This document shows positions 29,884-38,743 of a stretch of 64,000 nucleotides of DNA, in pieces. The stretch lies in the NCBI RefSeq assembly GCF_003337555.1, contig NZ_QPJK01000005.1, positions 248,001 through 312,000 of the forward strand. Reading direction: 5' to 3'. How positions within the stretch are numbered: position 1 is the stretch's first letter; the number at the start of each line of letters is the position of its first letter. Below the pieces are notes generated by a model that made no database searches, was not told the origin of the DNA, and saw nothing but the letters and a program-made list of their open reading frames with translations. Source of the stretch: Pseudorhodoferax soli. GTDB lineage: Bacteria > Pseudomonadota > Gammaproteobacteria > Burkholderiales > Burkholderiaceae_C. A program made the translations under genes and the position numbers.

Positions 29884-30084
29884 GGTGGTGTGTTCCAGGG
29901 TTCGCGCTGTCTGCAGACACGGCAGTGCGGTCCGCAGGGAGGGATGGCGCAGTCTGCAGCCCTTCCGCGTGGGTCGCATGCCCCGCTCGGACCCATTCGG
30001 CTGGCTCGAAAGAGCGATGCGGCGCAGGGCGCCCGCGGCCACCATCCGGGCCCTTGGCAACCTCTCCTCGTCCCCTGCGGGCGA

Positions 30085-30450
30085 ATGCACCCCCACATGT
30101 TCGAGCACCTGGAACATCTCGTCCGTCTGAGCGTGGAGTGGCTGCGCCTGCTGGTGGAAGGCCTGGGGGCCGTGGCCATCCTGTTGGGCCTGCTCGCCAC
30201 CGTGCAGGTGCTGTGGCGCAGCCGGCAGGACGGACCGCAGGGCGGCTTCGGCAAGGCACGCGTCACCTTCGCGCGCTACCTGACCTTCGCGTTGGAGCTG
30301 CAGCTGGCGGCCGACGTGCTGTCCACCGCCGTCTCGCCCAACTGGGACCAGATCGGCAAGCTGGCCGCCATCGCGGTGATCCGCACCGCGCTGAACCACT
30401 TCCTGCGCCTGGAGATGCGGGAAGAAGAGCAGGGCGGCCGCAGTGCCTAG
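30085..30450 (+). CDS. DUF1622 small membrane protein
   Basis: 121 residues (117 if the ATG at 30097 is used). A first transmembrane helix (LGAVAILLGLLATVQVLW) is followed by RVTFARYLTFALELQLAADVLSTA and a second hydrophobic stretch (IGKLAAIAVIRTALNHFL). This pattern is the DUF1622 family, of unknown function. An inner-membrane location is expected. Its stop codon overlaps that of the convergent porin gene (CTAG). Confidence 0.85.
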   Translation: MHPHMFEHLEHLVRLSVEWLRLLVEGLGAVAILLGLLATVQVLWRSRQDGPQGGFGKARVTFARYLTFALELQLAADVLSTAVSPNWDQIGKLAAIAVIRTALNHFLRLEMREEEQGGRSA

Positions 30451-31532
30451 AAGCTGTGCCGCAGGCCCACGGCCAGCACACCGAGCCGGCTGCCCGGTTG
30501 CGCGCCGAGGTCGTTGATCGCGAAGTCGTAGGCCGCCGCGCTGCGGTTCTGGATGCGGCTGAAGAACGCGAACAGCGTGGTCCGTTTGGAGAGTTCGCGG
30601 TCGTAGCCGAGCGTCCACTGCGCCGCGCCCGTGCCCGCACCGCTGCGCACGGCGCCGATCGTGTCCGACGAAGCACCCTGGCCGTTGCCGGCGCGGCCGT
30701 AGCCGGCCTTGAGCAGGCCGGTGCCGGCGCGCCAGCTGGCCGACAGATGCCAGGCGTTGCGCGTGAGGCGGCCCGTGGCGGTGCCGTAGCGCAGCCGCTC
30801 CGCCATGGCCGTCAGGCGCGCCGGCCCCCATTGGTAGGCCACGCCCAGCTTGGCGGCGGTGTCGGATGTGCCCCGGGCCTGGTAGGCGTCGTGGTGCTCC
30901 GCAGCGACGGTGAACAAGGCGTTGCCGCGCGCATAGCTCACCGAGCCCGAGGCCAGCCACGGCCGGGCGCCATCGGCGGCGACGAAGCCCTCGTTGAGCC
31001 CGTAGGCCAGGCGCGCGCTCACGCCCGCCACGGTGGGCGACCAGTACTGGACCTGGTTGACCTGGCGCCGGTCGAAGGCACTGGTGTTCTGCGCGTGGTC
31101 GGTCTGCGAGGCCGAGCCGTTGCCCAGCAATGCCATGTAGCCCGCCGTGGTGGCGTAGAACGGATCGAAGGCCGAGGTGGCGGCCGTGTACGGCAGCGTC
31201 CACACGCCCGCGAAAGCGGTGCCCCAGCGCCCTGCCAGGCCCACGCGCACGTCGCGGTTGAAGGCGCCGCCTTCTCCGGTGTTGAGCGCCACCGCGGCTT
31301 CGAGCTGCCACAGCGCGCGCAGGCCGTCGCCAAGATCCTCCTCGCCGCGAAAACCCAGCACGGAGCGGTGGTTGGCCTGGCGGTTCAGGCTGCCGGCGCC
31401 GCTCTGGCTGGCGTGCTCCATCGCCACGTTGAGCCGTCCGTAGATCGTGGCGCTCGACTGTGCGTGGACCGGTTGCAGGGCGCAGGCGCTGGCGGCCGCG
31501 ATGCAGGCCTTCAGGAGAGGGGATGGGTTCAT
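30447..31532 (-). CDS. Outer-membrane porin, OmpC-like beta-proteobacterial type
   Basis: 361 residues. There is a signal peptide (to about VHAQ, residues 22-25), then [15 protein letters not shown], the standard first strand of Burkholderiales trimeric porins. Alternating aromatic/polar strands run throughout and the protein ends [14 protein letters not shown], with the C-terminal Phe needed for BAM insertion. Sixteen strands are expected. It would admit small anionic solutes. Start at the ATG at 31532. It may supply the substrate handled by the nearby hydrolases, but this is inference. Confidence 0.92.
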   Translation of the reverse strand: MNPSPLLKACIAAASACALQPVHAQSSATIYGRLNVAMEHASQSGAGSLNRQANHRSVLGFRGEEDLGDGLRALWQLEAAVALNTGEGGAFNRDVRVGLAGRWGTAFAGVWTLPYTAATSAFDPFYATTAGYMALLGNGSASQTDHAQNTSAFDRRQVNQVQYWSPTVAGVSARLAYGLNEGFVAADGARPWLASGSVSYARGNALFTVAAEHHDAYQARGTSDTAAKLGVAYQWGPARLTAMAERLRYGTATGRLTRNAWHLSASWRAGTGLLKAGYGRAGNGQGASSDTIGAVRSGAGTGAAQWTLGYDRELSKRTTLFAFFSRIQNRSAAAYDFAINDLGAQPGSRLGVLAVGLRHSF

Positions 31533-31854
31533 GCGTGGTGTTCGAAGGATGGATGCTGGCGCGGCAGCGAAGGCGTTGCCGCAAGAGCCGCCGACCATAA
31601 GGACGCGCGGGCCCGCACGCCTCTCGCAAAAGGAAGAGGGCGGCACCGCGCAGGGCCGACGCCCGGCGCGCCGTGGGCCGTCTCCCTCGAACGAGAAGGG
31701 CCCGCGCCCCTCTTGCTGGACTGGCCCGCCGCGGCCCCCTTGCCTACGATGTCCCGACCCACCGCAGCCAAGCGGCGCCGCTCTCCCGAGCGCGACCGCT
31801 GGCCGCCTCCCGCACCTCACACGTCACATCCCATCACCGACCAAGGACCTCGCC
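31533..31854. other. Divergent spacer between porin and hydrolase genes
   Basis: 322 bases with no convincing gene. CAAGGACCTCGCC directly before 31855 supplies the ribosome-binding site of the hydrolase. TACGAT (31745-31750) is a possible -10, but no -35 stands at the right distance. No inverted repeat stands out. Confidence 0.4.
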
Positions 31855-32679
31855 ATGCCCTTCATCACCACCCAGGACGCAACCCAGATCTACTACAAGG
31901 ACTGGGGCTCCGGCCAACCCGTCGTGTTCAGCCACGGCTGGCCGCTGAACGCCGACAGCTGGGAATCGCAGATGCTGTTCCTGGCCGAGCACGGCTACCG
32001 CGTGATCGCCCATGACCGCCGTGGCCACGGACGTTCCAGCCAGAGCTGGGGCGGCCACGAGATGGACACCTATGCCGACGACCTGGCCGCGCTGATCGAG
32101 CAGCTGGACCTGCAGGGCGCGGCGCTGTTCGGCTTTTCCACGGGCGGCGGCGAGGTGGCGCGCTACATCGGCCGCCACGGCACCCGGCGCCTGGCCAAGG
32201 CCGGCCTGATCTCGGCCGTGCCGCCGCAGATGGTCAAGACCGAGAAGAACCCCGGCGGCTTGCCCATCGAGGTGTTCGACGGCATCCGCGCCGGCGAGCG
32301 CGCCAACCGTGCGCAGCTGTACAAGGACATCGCATCCGGCCCCTTCTTCGGCTTCAACCGTCCGGGCGCGAAGGTCTCGCAAGGCCTCGTCGACTGGTTC
32401 TGGATGCAGGGCATGCTGGCCAGCAACAAGGCAACGCACGACTGCGTCAAGGCCTTCTCGGAGACCGACTTCACCGAAGACCTGAAAAAATTCGACATCC
32501 CCACGCTGGTGGTGCATGGCGACGACGACCAGGTCGTGCCCATCGACGCCGCCGGCCGTGCCTCCGCCAGGTTGGTCAGGAACGCCCAACTGGTGGTCTA
32601 CCCGGGCGCGCCGCACGGCCTCACGGACACCCACAAGGACAAGCTCAACGCCGACCTGCTGGCCTTCCTGAAGAGCTGA
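31855..32679 (+). CDS. Alpha/beta-hydrolase (non-haem chloroperoxidase-like)
   Basis: 274 residues, a single alpha/beta-hydrolase domain. The nucleophile elbow is GFSTGGG with Ser95, the acid is in [11 protein letters not shown], and the His is in [10 protein letters not shown]. The oxyanion segment [11 protein letters not shown] and the elbow sequence are those of cofactor-free haloperoxidases/perhydrolases. Family members mostly act as esterases, so halogenation should not be assumed. Good AAGGA ribosome-binding site. The next gene begins 8 bases downstream, marking an operon with the XapX and amidohydrolase genes. Confidence 0.9.
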   Translation: MPFITTQDATQIYYKDWGSGQPVVFSHGWPLNADSWESQMLFLAEHGYRVIAHDRRGHGRSSQSWGGHEMDTYADDLAALIEQLDLQGAALFGFSTGGGEVARYIGRHGTRRLAKAGLISAVPPQMVKTEKNPGGLPIEVFDGIRAGERANRAQLYKDIASGPFFGFNRPGAKVSQGLVDWFWMQGMLASNKATHDCVKAFSETDFTEDLKKFDIPTLVVHGDDDQVVPIDAAGRASARLVRNAQLVVYPGAPHGLTDTHKDKLNADLLAFLKS

Positions 32680-32687
32680 GCCGCGCC

Positions 32688-32960
32688 ATGAAGACCTACC
32701 TCATCACGCTGGCCGTCGGCCTGCTCGTGGGCGTCATCTACGCCCTGCTCAACGTGCGCTCTCCGGCGCCGCCCGTCATCGCCCTCGTGGGGCTGCTCGG
32801 CATCCTGCTCGGCGAGCAGATTCCGCCGCTGGTCAAGAAGGTCATGGGCGCCGAGACGGCGCACGTGTCCTGGCTGCACGACCAGGTCAAGCCGCACATG
32901 TTCGGCGCGCTGCCCCAATGCGCAGACACCAAGACTTCCAAGGAGACCCACCATGGCTGA
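32688..32960 (+). CDS. XapX-domain (DUF1427) small membrane protein
   Basis: 90 residues. Two hydrophobic helices (ITLAVGLLVGVIYALLNVRS and VIALVGLLGILLGEQIPP) match the XapX/DUF1427 family, with a ~40-residue polar tail containing His and one Cys (FGALPQCADTK). The family is named from an E. coli xanthosine gene cluster but has no proven function. It sits 8 bases after the hydrolase and overlaps the amidohydrolase start by 8 bases. XapX genes are repeatedly found next to amidohydrolases, suggesting a helper role. Confidence 0.88.
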   Translation: MKTYLITLAVGLLVGVIYALLNVRSPAPPVIALVGLLGILLGEQIPPLVKKVMGAETAHVSWLHDQVKPHMFGALPQCADTKTSKETHHG

Positions 32961-34851
32961 GACCGCCGACCTGATCCTGCACCGCGGCCTCATCGCGACG
33001 CTGAACCGCGCCCAGCCCACGGCCCAGGCCGTGGCCATCAAGGATGGGCGCTTCCTGCGCGTGGGCCACGACCAAGAGGTCATGGCGCATGCCGGGCCGG
33101 GCACCAAGGTGATCGACCTGCGCGGCAAGCGCGTGCTGCCAGGCTTGATCGACAACCACATCCACATCATCCGCGGCGGCCTCAACTTCAACATGGAGCT
33201 GCGCTGGGACGGTGTGCGCAGCCTGGCCGATGCGATGGGCATGCTCAAGCGCCAGGTCGACGTGACGCCCGCGCCGCAGTGGGTGCGCGTGGTGGGCGGT
33301 TTCACCGAGCACCAGTTCGCCGAGAAGCGGCTGCCCACCATCGATGAACTGAATGCCGTGGCGCCCAGCACGCCGGTGTTCATCCTGCACCTGTACGACC
33401 GGGCGCTGCTGAACGGCGCGGCGCTGCGCGCCGTGGGCTACACCAAGGACACGCCGGAGCCACCGGGTGGCCAGATCCTGCGCGATGGCGCCGGCAACCC
33501 CACCGGCCTGCTGCTGGCCAAGCCGAACGCGGCCATCCTCTACGCCACGCTGGCCAAGGGCCCCAAGCTGCCGCTGGAATACCAGGTCAACTCCACGCGC
33601 CACTTCATGCGCGAACTGAACCGCCTGGGCGTGACGGGCGCCATCGACGCAGGCGGCGGTTTCCAGAACTACCCGGAGGACTACGCCGTCATCGAGCAGC
33701 TGGCCAAGGAGGAGCAGCTGACGATCCGCCTGGCCTACAACCTCTTCACGCAGAAGCCCAAGCAGGAGAAGGACGACTTCCTGCGCTGGACGGCGGGCTC
33801 CAAGTACAAGCAGGGCGACGACTACTTCCGCCACAACGGTGCGGGCGAGATGCTGGTGTTCTCGGCCGCCGACTTCGAGGACTTCCGCCAGCCCCGGCCC
33901 GACATGGCGCCCGAGATGGAGGGCGAGCTCGAAGAGGTGGTGCGCGTGCTGGCCGAGAACCGCTGGCCCTGGCGCATGCACGCCACCTACGACGAGACCA
34001 TCAGCCGCTCGCTCGACGTGTTCGAGAAGGTGAACCAGGACATCCCGCTGCAGGGCCTGAACTGGTTCTTCGACCACGCCGAGACGATCTCAGAGCGCTC
34101 GATGGACCGCATCGCGGCCTTGGGCGGCGGTGTGGCCGTGCAGCACCGCATGGCCTACCAGGGCGAGTATTTCGTCGAGCGCTACGGCCATGGCGCGGCC
34201 GAGGCCACGCCGCCCGTGGCGAAGATGCTGGAGAAGGGCCTGAACGTGTCCGCCGGCACTGACGCCACGCGCGTGGCCTCCTACAACCCCTGGGTGTCGC
34301 TGTCCTGGCTCATCACGGGCAAGACCGTGGGTGGCATGCAGCTGACCCCGCAGCGCAACTGCCTGGACCGCGAGACCGCGCTGCGCATGTGGACCGAGAA
34401 GGTCACCTGGTTCAGCAACGAGGTGGGCAAGAAGGGCCGCATCGAGGAAGGCATGCTGGCCGACCTCATGGTGCCGGACCGCGACGTCTTCGCCTGCGCC
34501 GAGAGCGACCTCATCGACACCACCTCGGTACTGACCGTGGTCGGCGGCAAGGTCGTCTGGGGCGCGGGCGATTTCAGCACGCACGACGAATCGCCACCGC
34601 CGCCTGCCATGCCCGACTGGTCGCCCGTGCGCACCTTCAAGGGCTACGGCGCCTGGGGCGAGAACGAAGGCAAGCCCATGCAGGCGGGCCTGCAGAACCA
34701 GGTGCTGCGCCAGGCGGCGGCCGCGTGCGCCTGCGCCACGGCCTGCCAGGTGCACGGCCACGAGCACAGCAAGCCGTGGTCGGGCGATGCGCCCGTGTCG
34801 GACTTCCGCGCCTTCTGGGGCGCGCTGGGCTGCGCCTGCTGGGCGGTCTGA
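32953..34851 (+). CDS. YtcJ-like amidohydrolase (amidohydrolase 3 family) with Cys-rich tail
   Basis: 632 residues. It is a metal-dependent hydrolase with the first ligands H69-I-H71 (GLIDNHIHIIRGG), a later WRMHATYDETI (His ligand), FDHAETI, and AGTDATRVASYNPW (Asp). The C-terminal beta-sandwich closes near SVLTVVGGKVVWGAG. Beyond the usual family end is a ~60-residue tail with six Cys and two His clustered as ACACATACQVHGHEH and GCACWAV, which looks metal-binding. No signal peptide. It overlaps the XapX gene by eight bases. Members act on amide, imide or ester bonds of diverse small molecules; the substrate is unknown. Confidence 0.88.
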   Translation: MAETADLILHRGLIATLNRAQPTAQAVAIKDGRFLRVGHDQEVMAHAGPGTKVIDLRGKRVLPGLIDNHIHIIRGGLNFNMELRWDGVRSLADAMGMLKRQVDVTPAPQWVRVVGGFTEHQFAEKRLPTIDELNAVAPSTPVFILHLYDRALLNGAALRAVGYTKDTPEPPGGQILRDGAGNPTGLLLAKPNAAILYATLAKGPKLPLEYQVNSTRHFMRELNRLGVTGAIDAGGGFQNYPEDYAVIEQLAKEEQLTIRLAYNLFTQKPKQEKDDFLRWTAGSKYKQGDDYFRHNGAGEMLVFSAADFEDFRQPRPDMAPEMEGELEEVVRVLAENRWPWRMHATYDETISRSLDVFEKVNQDIPLQGLNWFFDHAETISERSMDRIAALGGGVAVQHRMAYQGEYFVERYGHGAAEATPPVAKMLEKGLNVSAGTDATRVASYNPWVSLSWLITGKTVGGMQLTPQRNCLDRETALRMWTEKVTWFSNEVGKKGRIEEGMLADLMVPDRDVFACAESDLIDTTSVLTVVGGKVVWGAGDFSTHDESPPPPAMPDWSPVRTFKGYGAWGENEGKPMQAGLQNQVLRQAAAACACATACQVHGHEHSKPWSGDAPVSDFRAFWGALGCACWAV

Positions 34852-34944
34852 GCGCTGCGCCTCCCGGCACCGGCCGCCTTCTCGCCACCCGCGGGAAGGC
34901 GGCCGTTGCCGCTTCCATCCATCGCACACCCTGAGAACCATTCC

Positions 34945-36525
34945 ATGAACACACAGGCCAAGGCGGCCAGCAGCTTCGCGCCGCTGCGCCAGCCCGTCTT
35001 CCTGATGCTGTGGGCCGCCACCATCCTGGGCAACATCGGCAGCTTCATGCGCGATGTGGCCAGCTCCTGGCTGATCACCGACCTGTCCGCCAGCCCCACG
35101 GCCGTGGCGCTGATCCAGACGGCGGCCACGCTGCCGGTCTTCCTGCTCGCGATTCCCGCGGGCGTGCTGTCGGACATCCTGGACCGCCGGCGCTTCCTGA
35201 TCGGCGTGCAGATCCTGCTGGCCTCGGTCAGCGCCGGGCTGCTGACGCTGTCCGCCATGGGCATGCAGTCGGTCGAATCGCTGATCGCGCTGACCTTCCT
35301 GGGCGGCGTGGGCGCCGCGCTGGTCGGGCCGACCTGGCAGTCCATCGTGCCCGAGCTGGTGCCGCGGTCCGACCTCAAGAACGCCGTGGCGCTGAACTCG
35401 CTGGGCATCAACATCGCGCGCGCCATCGGGCCCGCGGCAGGCGGCCTGGTGCTGGCCAGCTTCGGCGCGGCCGTCACCTACGGCATGGACGTGCTGAGCT
35501 ATGTGTTCGTGGTCACGGCGCTGCTGCTGTGGCGCCGCGCGCCGCAGACCGAGAACGCGCTGTCGGAGGACTTCCTGAGCGCCTTCCGCGCCGGGCTGCG
35601 CTATGCGCGCTCCAGTGCCGAGCTGCACCGGGTGCTGGTGCGCACCTTCGTGTTCTTCCTGTTCGCCAGTGCGGTCTGGGCCTTGCTGCCGCTGATCGCA
35701 CGCCAGATGCTGGGCGGCACCGCGAGCTTCTACGGCGTGCTGCTGGGCGCCGTGGGCGCCGGTGCCATCGGCGGCGCCGTGCTGCTGCCGCGCCTGCGCG
35801 CGCGGCTCAGCGCCGACGGGCTGGTGCTGCTGGCTGCGCTGCTGTCGGCCGGCGTGATCGGCGGCCTGTTGTTCGCGCCGCCGCGCTGGCTGGCCATCGC
35901 GCTGCTGCTGGTGCTGGGCGCGGGCTGGATCATCGCGCTGACCACGCTCAACGGCGTGGCCCAGGCCATCCTGCCGAACTGGGTGCGCGGCCGCGGCCTG
36001 GCCATCTACCTGATGGTGTTCAACGGCGCCATGGCACTGGGCGCGTTCAGCTGGGGCATGGTGGCGCAGGCCGTGGGCTTGCCCACCGCAATGCTGCTGG
36101 CGGCCTGCGGCCTGGCGATCACCGCGCTGCTGTTCCACCGCCTGCGGCTGCCGACCGGCGAGACCGACCTGGAACCCTCGCAGCACTGGCCCGAGCCGCT
36201 GCTGGCCGAGCCGGCCGCCAACGACCGCGGGCCGGTGATGGTGCAGATCGAGTACCGCGTGCGTCCGGCCGACCGCACCGAGTTCCTCAAGACGCTGAGG
36301 GGCCTGTCGGCCGGGCGGCGCAAGGACGGCGCTTACGCCTGGGGCATCACCGAGGACACGGCGCAGCCCGAGTTGCTGATGGAGTGGTTCCTGGTCGAGT
36401 CCTGGGCCGAGCATCTGCGCCAGCACCACCGCGTGTCGAACTCCGACGCCGACCTGCAGGGCGCGCTGCTGAAGTTCCACATCGGACCGGGCAAGCCGGC
36501 GGTGCGGCACTTCTTGTCGGTGTAG
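34945..36525 (+). CDS. MFS exporter with C-terminal ferredoxin-like domain (MFS_3/EntS type)
   Basis: 526 residues. Residues ~15-415 are an MFS transporter with about 11-12 helices (FLMLWAATILGNIGSFMRDVASSW; motif-A-like SDILDRRRFL). Residues ~430-526 form a soluble domain (VQIEYRVRPADRTEFLKTLR...) of the kind found in the transmembrane secretion effector family, related to dimeric ferredoxin-like ABM domains. Relatives export siderophores or drugs. It starts 93 bases after the amidohydrolase, probably in the same operon, and may remove or import the compound processed by the preceding enzymes. Confidence 0.87.
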   Translation: MNTQAKAASSFAPLRQPVFLMLWAATILGNIGSFMRDVASSWLITDLSASPTAVALIQTAATLPVFLLAIPAGVLSDILDRRRFLIGVQILLASVSAGLLTLSAMGMQSVESLIALTFLGGVGAALVGPTWQSIVPELVPRSDLKNAVALNSLGINIARAIGPAAGGLVLASFGAAVTYGMDVLSYVFVVTALLLWRRAPQTENALSEDFLSAFRAGLRYARSSAELHRVLVRTFVFFLFASAVWALLPLIARQMLGGTASFYGVLLGAVGAGAIGGAVLLPRLRARLSADGLVLLAALLSAGVIGGLLFAPPRWLAIALLLVLGAGWIIALTTLNGVAQAILPNWVRGRGLAIYLMVFNGAMALGAFSWGMVAQAVGLPTAMLLAACGLAITALLFHRLRLPTGETDLEPSQHWPEPLLAEPAANDRGPVMVQIEYRVRPADRTEFLKTLRGLSAGRRKDGAYAWGITEDTAQPELLMEWFLVESWAEHLRQHHRVSNSDADLQGALLKFHIGPGKPAVRHFLSV

Positions 36526-36536
36526 CGGGCGGCGCG

Positions 36537-36558
36537 CCCGGCCTGCATCACGGCCGGG
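36537..36558. terminator. Hairpin between convergent genes
   Basis: CCCGGCC (36537-36543) and GGCCGGG (36552-36558) flank an eight-base loop, between the MFS stop codon and the end of the response-regulator gene. It includes the latter's stop codon. It is symmetric, so it could act in both directions; there is no T-tract. Confidence 0.5.
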
Positions 36559-36940
36559 TGGGCTGCGGGCTGCCGCCGGCTTCCAGGGCCTGCGCCATGC
36601 AGGCCATCAACGCGTCGGTCGTGAAGGGCTTGGTCAGCAGGCAGCAGGCGCCGAGCGCTTGGGCGCGTGCGGCGTAATGCGCGCCCTGGTGCGCCGTCAT
36701 GAAGATCATGGGCTGCACATGGCCGAGCGCCCGCAGCCGCTCGGCCAGCGCAAAGCCGTTGAAGCCCGGCATGACCACGTCGCTGAGGAAGCAGGAGAAG
36801 TCGGCCAGCATCGGCGATGCGAGCAGCGCGTGCGCATCGCAGAACTTCTGCGAACCGATGTCGAAGGACGCCAGCAGACTGCCGATCGCCTCGCGCAGGG
36901 ATGCATCGTCGTCGACGATGGCGACGACAGGACCGGCCAT
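36548..36940 (-). CDS. Single-domain FixJ-type response regulator
   Basis: 130 residues, a receiver domain only. The acidic pocket (IVDDDASLREAI, residues 9-20), phospho-acceptor D54 (FLSDVVMPGFNG) and the conserved Lys in LLTKPF are intact. A stand-alone receiver may be a phosphate sink or an intermediate in a phosphorelay. GGAG precedes the ATG at 36940 by ten bases. It is divergent from a LuxR-type regulator. No histidine kinase is close; the hybrid kinases at 20-27 kb are candidates. Confidence 0.88.
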   Translation of the reverse strand: MAGPVVAIVDDDASLREAIGSLLASFDIGSQKFCDAHALLASPMLADFSCFLSDVVMPGFNGFALAERLRALGHVQPMIFMTAHQGAHYAARAQALGACCLLTKPFTTDALMACMAQALEAGGSPQPTRP

Positions 36941-37255
36941 CAAGCGGAGTCTCCACGTTGGAGCCTGCCCACCCGACACCACAGGTCGGGCACGGGGGAA
37001 AGCAGGCGGTGCGGGGCTTGCGCGGCGAAGCGCAGCGAGAGCGGGCCGCTCGGCATCGAACGGCGTGCAAAGATCGTAACCGTTCGACACGCGGTGGCCA
37101 CCTATACCAAAGCATCAGTGGCGCGGGGGCGGGCGCCACCGTCCGATCGAAGCCACAGCAGGCGGCGCGGTGCGCATCGTTATACCAAGGCTCAATGTTC
37201 AGAACAGGCGGCGCTCCCTATCGTCGGGGCCAGTCTGAACCTTTGCCTGGAGATC
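36941..37255. promoter_or_regulatory. Divergent response-regulator spacer with a repeated TATACCAA element
   Basis: 315 bases without a gene. TATACCAAAGC (37103-37113) and TATACCAAGGC (37181-37191) are near-identical direct copies with start points 78 bases apart. In such GC-rich DNA two copies of an AT-rich 8-mer are unlikely by chance. They could be binding sites for a LuxR/FixJ-type regulator, controlling the genes on both sides. Confidence 0.5.
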
Positions 37256-37969
37256 ATGGTGCAAATCGCCGACAGCTTTCTCGACCACGGGCGCGTGCCG
37301 GTCGCGGTGTACCACCGCGACCCGCTGCTGTGCCTTGGCATCCTCGCGTCGCTGCAGGACGTTCCCCGGCTCGACGCGCGCGCCATCGACTCCTTCGACG
37401 CCATGGCGCGGTGGCGCGACACGGCCCCCGGCGGTGCTGTCGTGGTGTGCGACTACGAGACCGGCGCGGCGCTGGCCGAGGGCATGGGACGCTACCAGGG
37501 CGCGCCCTGCGTGATGGTCGTGACGCAGCGCGACCGCGAAGCCGATGTGCAGAGCGCCCTGGCGCGCGGCGTGCAGGGCTATCTGCTGGTCGGCTGCCGG
37601 CTGGACGAAGTGGTCGAGGGTGTCTTTGCGCTGAGCCGTGGCCAGCGCTTCCTGTCGGCCTCGGCGGCGCAGCGCGTGGCGGACCGCATCTGCTATGAGG
37701 CCCTCACGCCGCGCGAGGACGAGGTGCTGCGCTTCGTCGCGGTGGGCTGGAGCAACAAGATGGTGGCCAACCGGCTCGGCGTGACCGAAGGCACGGTGAA
37801 GAGCCACGTCAAGGCCATCCTCGGCAAGCTGGCCGTGCGCACCCGGACCGAGGCCGCGAGCGTGGCGATGCGGCGCGGGCTCGTCATGCCCGACGCGGGC
37901 GCCGCAACGGCCTCGCCACTGGCGCTGCGGTCCGGGCCCCTGCGCTACGAGATGTCCCTGGCGGCCTAG
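37256..37969 (+). CDS. LuxR/NarL-type regulator with atypical receiver
   Basis: 237 residues. Residues ~14-130 have a receiver fold, with a possible phospho-acceptor D66 (VVVCDYETG). The acidic pair is reduced (YHRDPL), and the conserved Lys after beta-5 is Val (GYLLVGC), so normal phosphorylation is doubtful. Residues ~145-210 are a LuxR helix-turn-helix (LTPREDEVLRFVAVGWSNKMVANRLGVTEGTVKSHVKAIL). The ATG at 37256 has GGAG only three bases upstream, a weak fit. It likely binds DNA independently of phosphorylation or through another signal. Confidence 0.85.
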   Translation: MVQIADSFLDHGRVPVAVYHRDPLLCLGILASLQDVPRLDARAIDSFDAMARWRDTAPGGAVVVCDYETGAALAEGMGRYQGAPCVMVVTQRDREADVQSALARGVQGYLLVGCRLDEVVEGVFALSRGQRFLSASAAQRVADRICYEALTPREDEVLRFVAVGWSNKMVANRLGVTEGTVKSHVKAILGKLAVRTRTEAASVAMRRGLVMPDAGAATASPLALRSGPLRYEMSLAA

Positions 37970-37992
37970 GGAACCAGGACGGCGGAGCCAGG

Positions 37993-38637
37993 CTAGCGCG
38001 GCTCTGGGTGGCCCGCGCGCGGCGCGCCCGTCACGCCCAGCCGCTCGGCAGCCCGCACGAGATCGGCCAGCGTGCGCACGTCGAGCCGCTCCATGACCTG
38101 GCGGCGGTGCACCTTGACGGTGATCTCGGTGATGCCGAGCTCCGCTGCGATGACCTTGTTCATGCGTCCGGCTGCCACCAGGGCCAGCACTTCCTTCTGG
38201 CGCGGCGACAGCGAGGCGAAACGCTCGCGCAGGCCGATGTCGCGCTGGCGCGATTCCCAGCGTTCGCTGTCGCGGGCCATGGCGGTCTCGATGGCGGCGA
38301 ACAAGTCTTCCTGGACGAACGGCTTGGTCAGGAACTCGACGGCACCGGCGCGCATGGCGCGTACTGTCATCGGAATCGTGCCGTAGCCGGTCAGGAACAC
38401 GATGGGCAGGTCGTGGCCCATGTCTTTCAGGCGAGCCTGCAGGTCGACACCGCTGCTGCCCGGCAACTGCACGTCCAGCAGCAGGCAGCCGCGCGTGCCT
38501 GGCTCGGCGACACGCAGGAAGTCTTCCGCACAGGAGTAGACCTGCACACCCATGTCGACGGAGCGCAGCAGCGAGGCGATGGAGGCGCGCAACGAGGCAT
38601 CGTCCTCGACGATGTGAACGGTGAAGGAGAAGGGCAT
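37993..38637 (-). CDS. FixJ-family response regulator (receiver + LuxR HTH)
   Basis: 214 residues. The receiver has EDD at 11-13, D55 (LLLDVQLPGSSG), Thr in FLTGYGTIPMTV and Lys in FLTKPF, all intact. A Q-linker leads to a LuxR-type HTH (LSPRQKEVLALVAAGRMNKVIAAELGITEITVKVHRRQVMERL). The order and motifs are those of FixJ/StyR/TodT-type activators of catabolic genes. It is convergent with the atypical LuxR gene. No clear ribosome-binding site is seen at the ATG at 38637. It is the best candidate to bind the TATACCAA copies at 37.1 kb, by inference. Confidence 0.9.
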   Translation of the reverse strand: MPFSFTVHIVEDDASLRASIASLLRSVDMGVQVYSCAEDFLRVAEPGTRGCLLLDVQLPGSSGVDLQARLKDMGHDLPIVFLTGYGTIPMTVRAMRAGAVEFLTKPFVQEDLFAAIETAMARDSERWESRQRDIGLRERFASLSPRQKEVLALVAAGRMNKVIAAELGITEITVKVHRRQVMERLDVRTLADLVRAAERLGVTGAPRAGHPEPR

Positions 38638-38743
38638 GTTCACGTGCGGGCGGCCTCCATGGCGGCAGGAGAGCATGCCCACGCGGATTGTGCCTTGGTG
38701 CCGTGGCCGCGACCGGCGGCACCGCTGCGGCGGAACGGGCGGT

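Noticed and set aside
31855-32679. True haloperoxidase function
   Set aside because: The elbow resembles cofactor-free chloroperoxidases, but such proteins are generally esterases/perhydrolases; no halogenation context.
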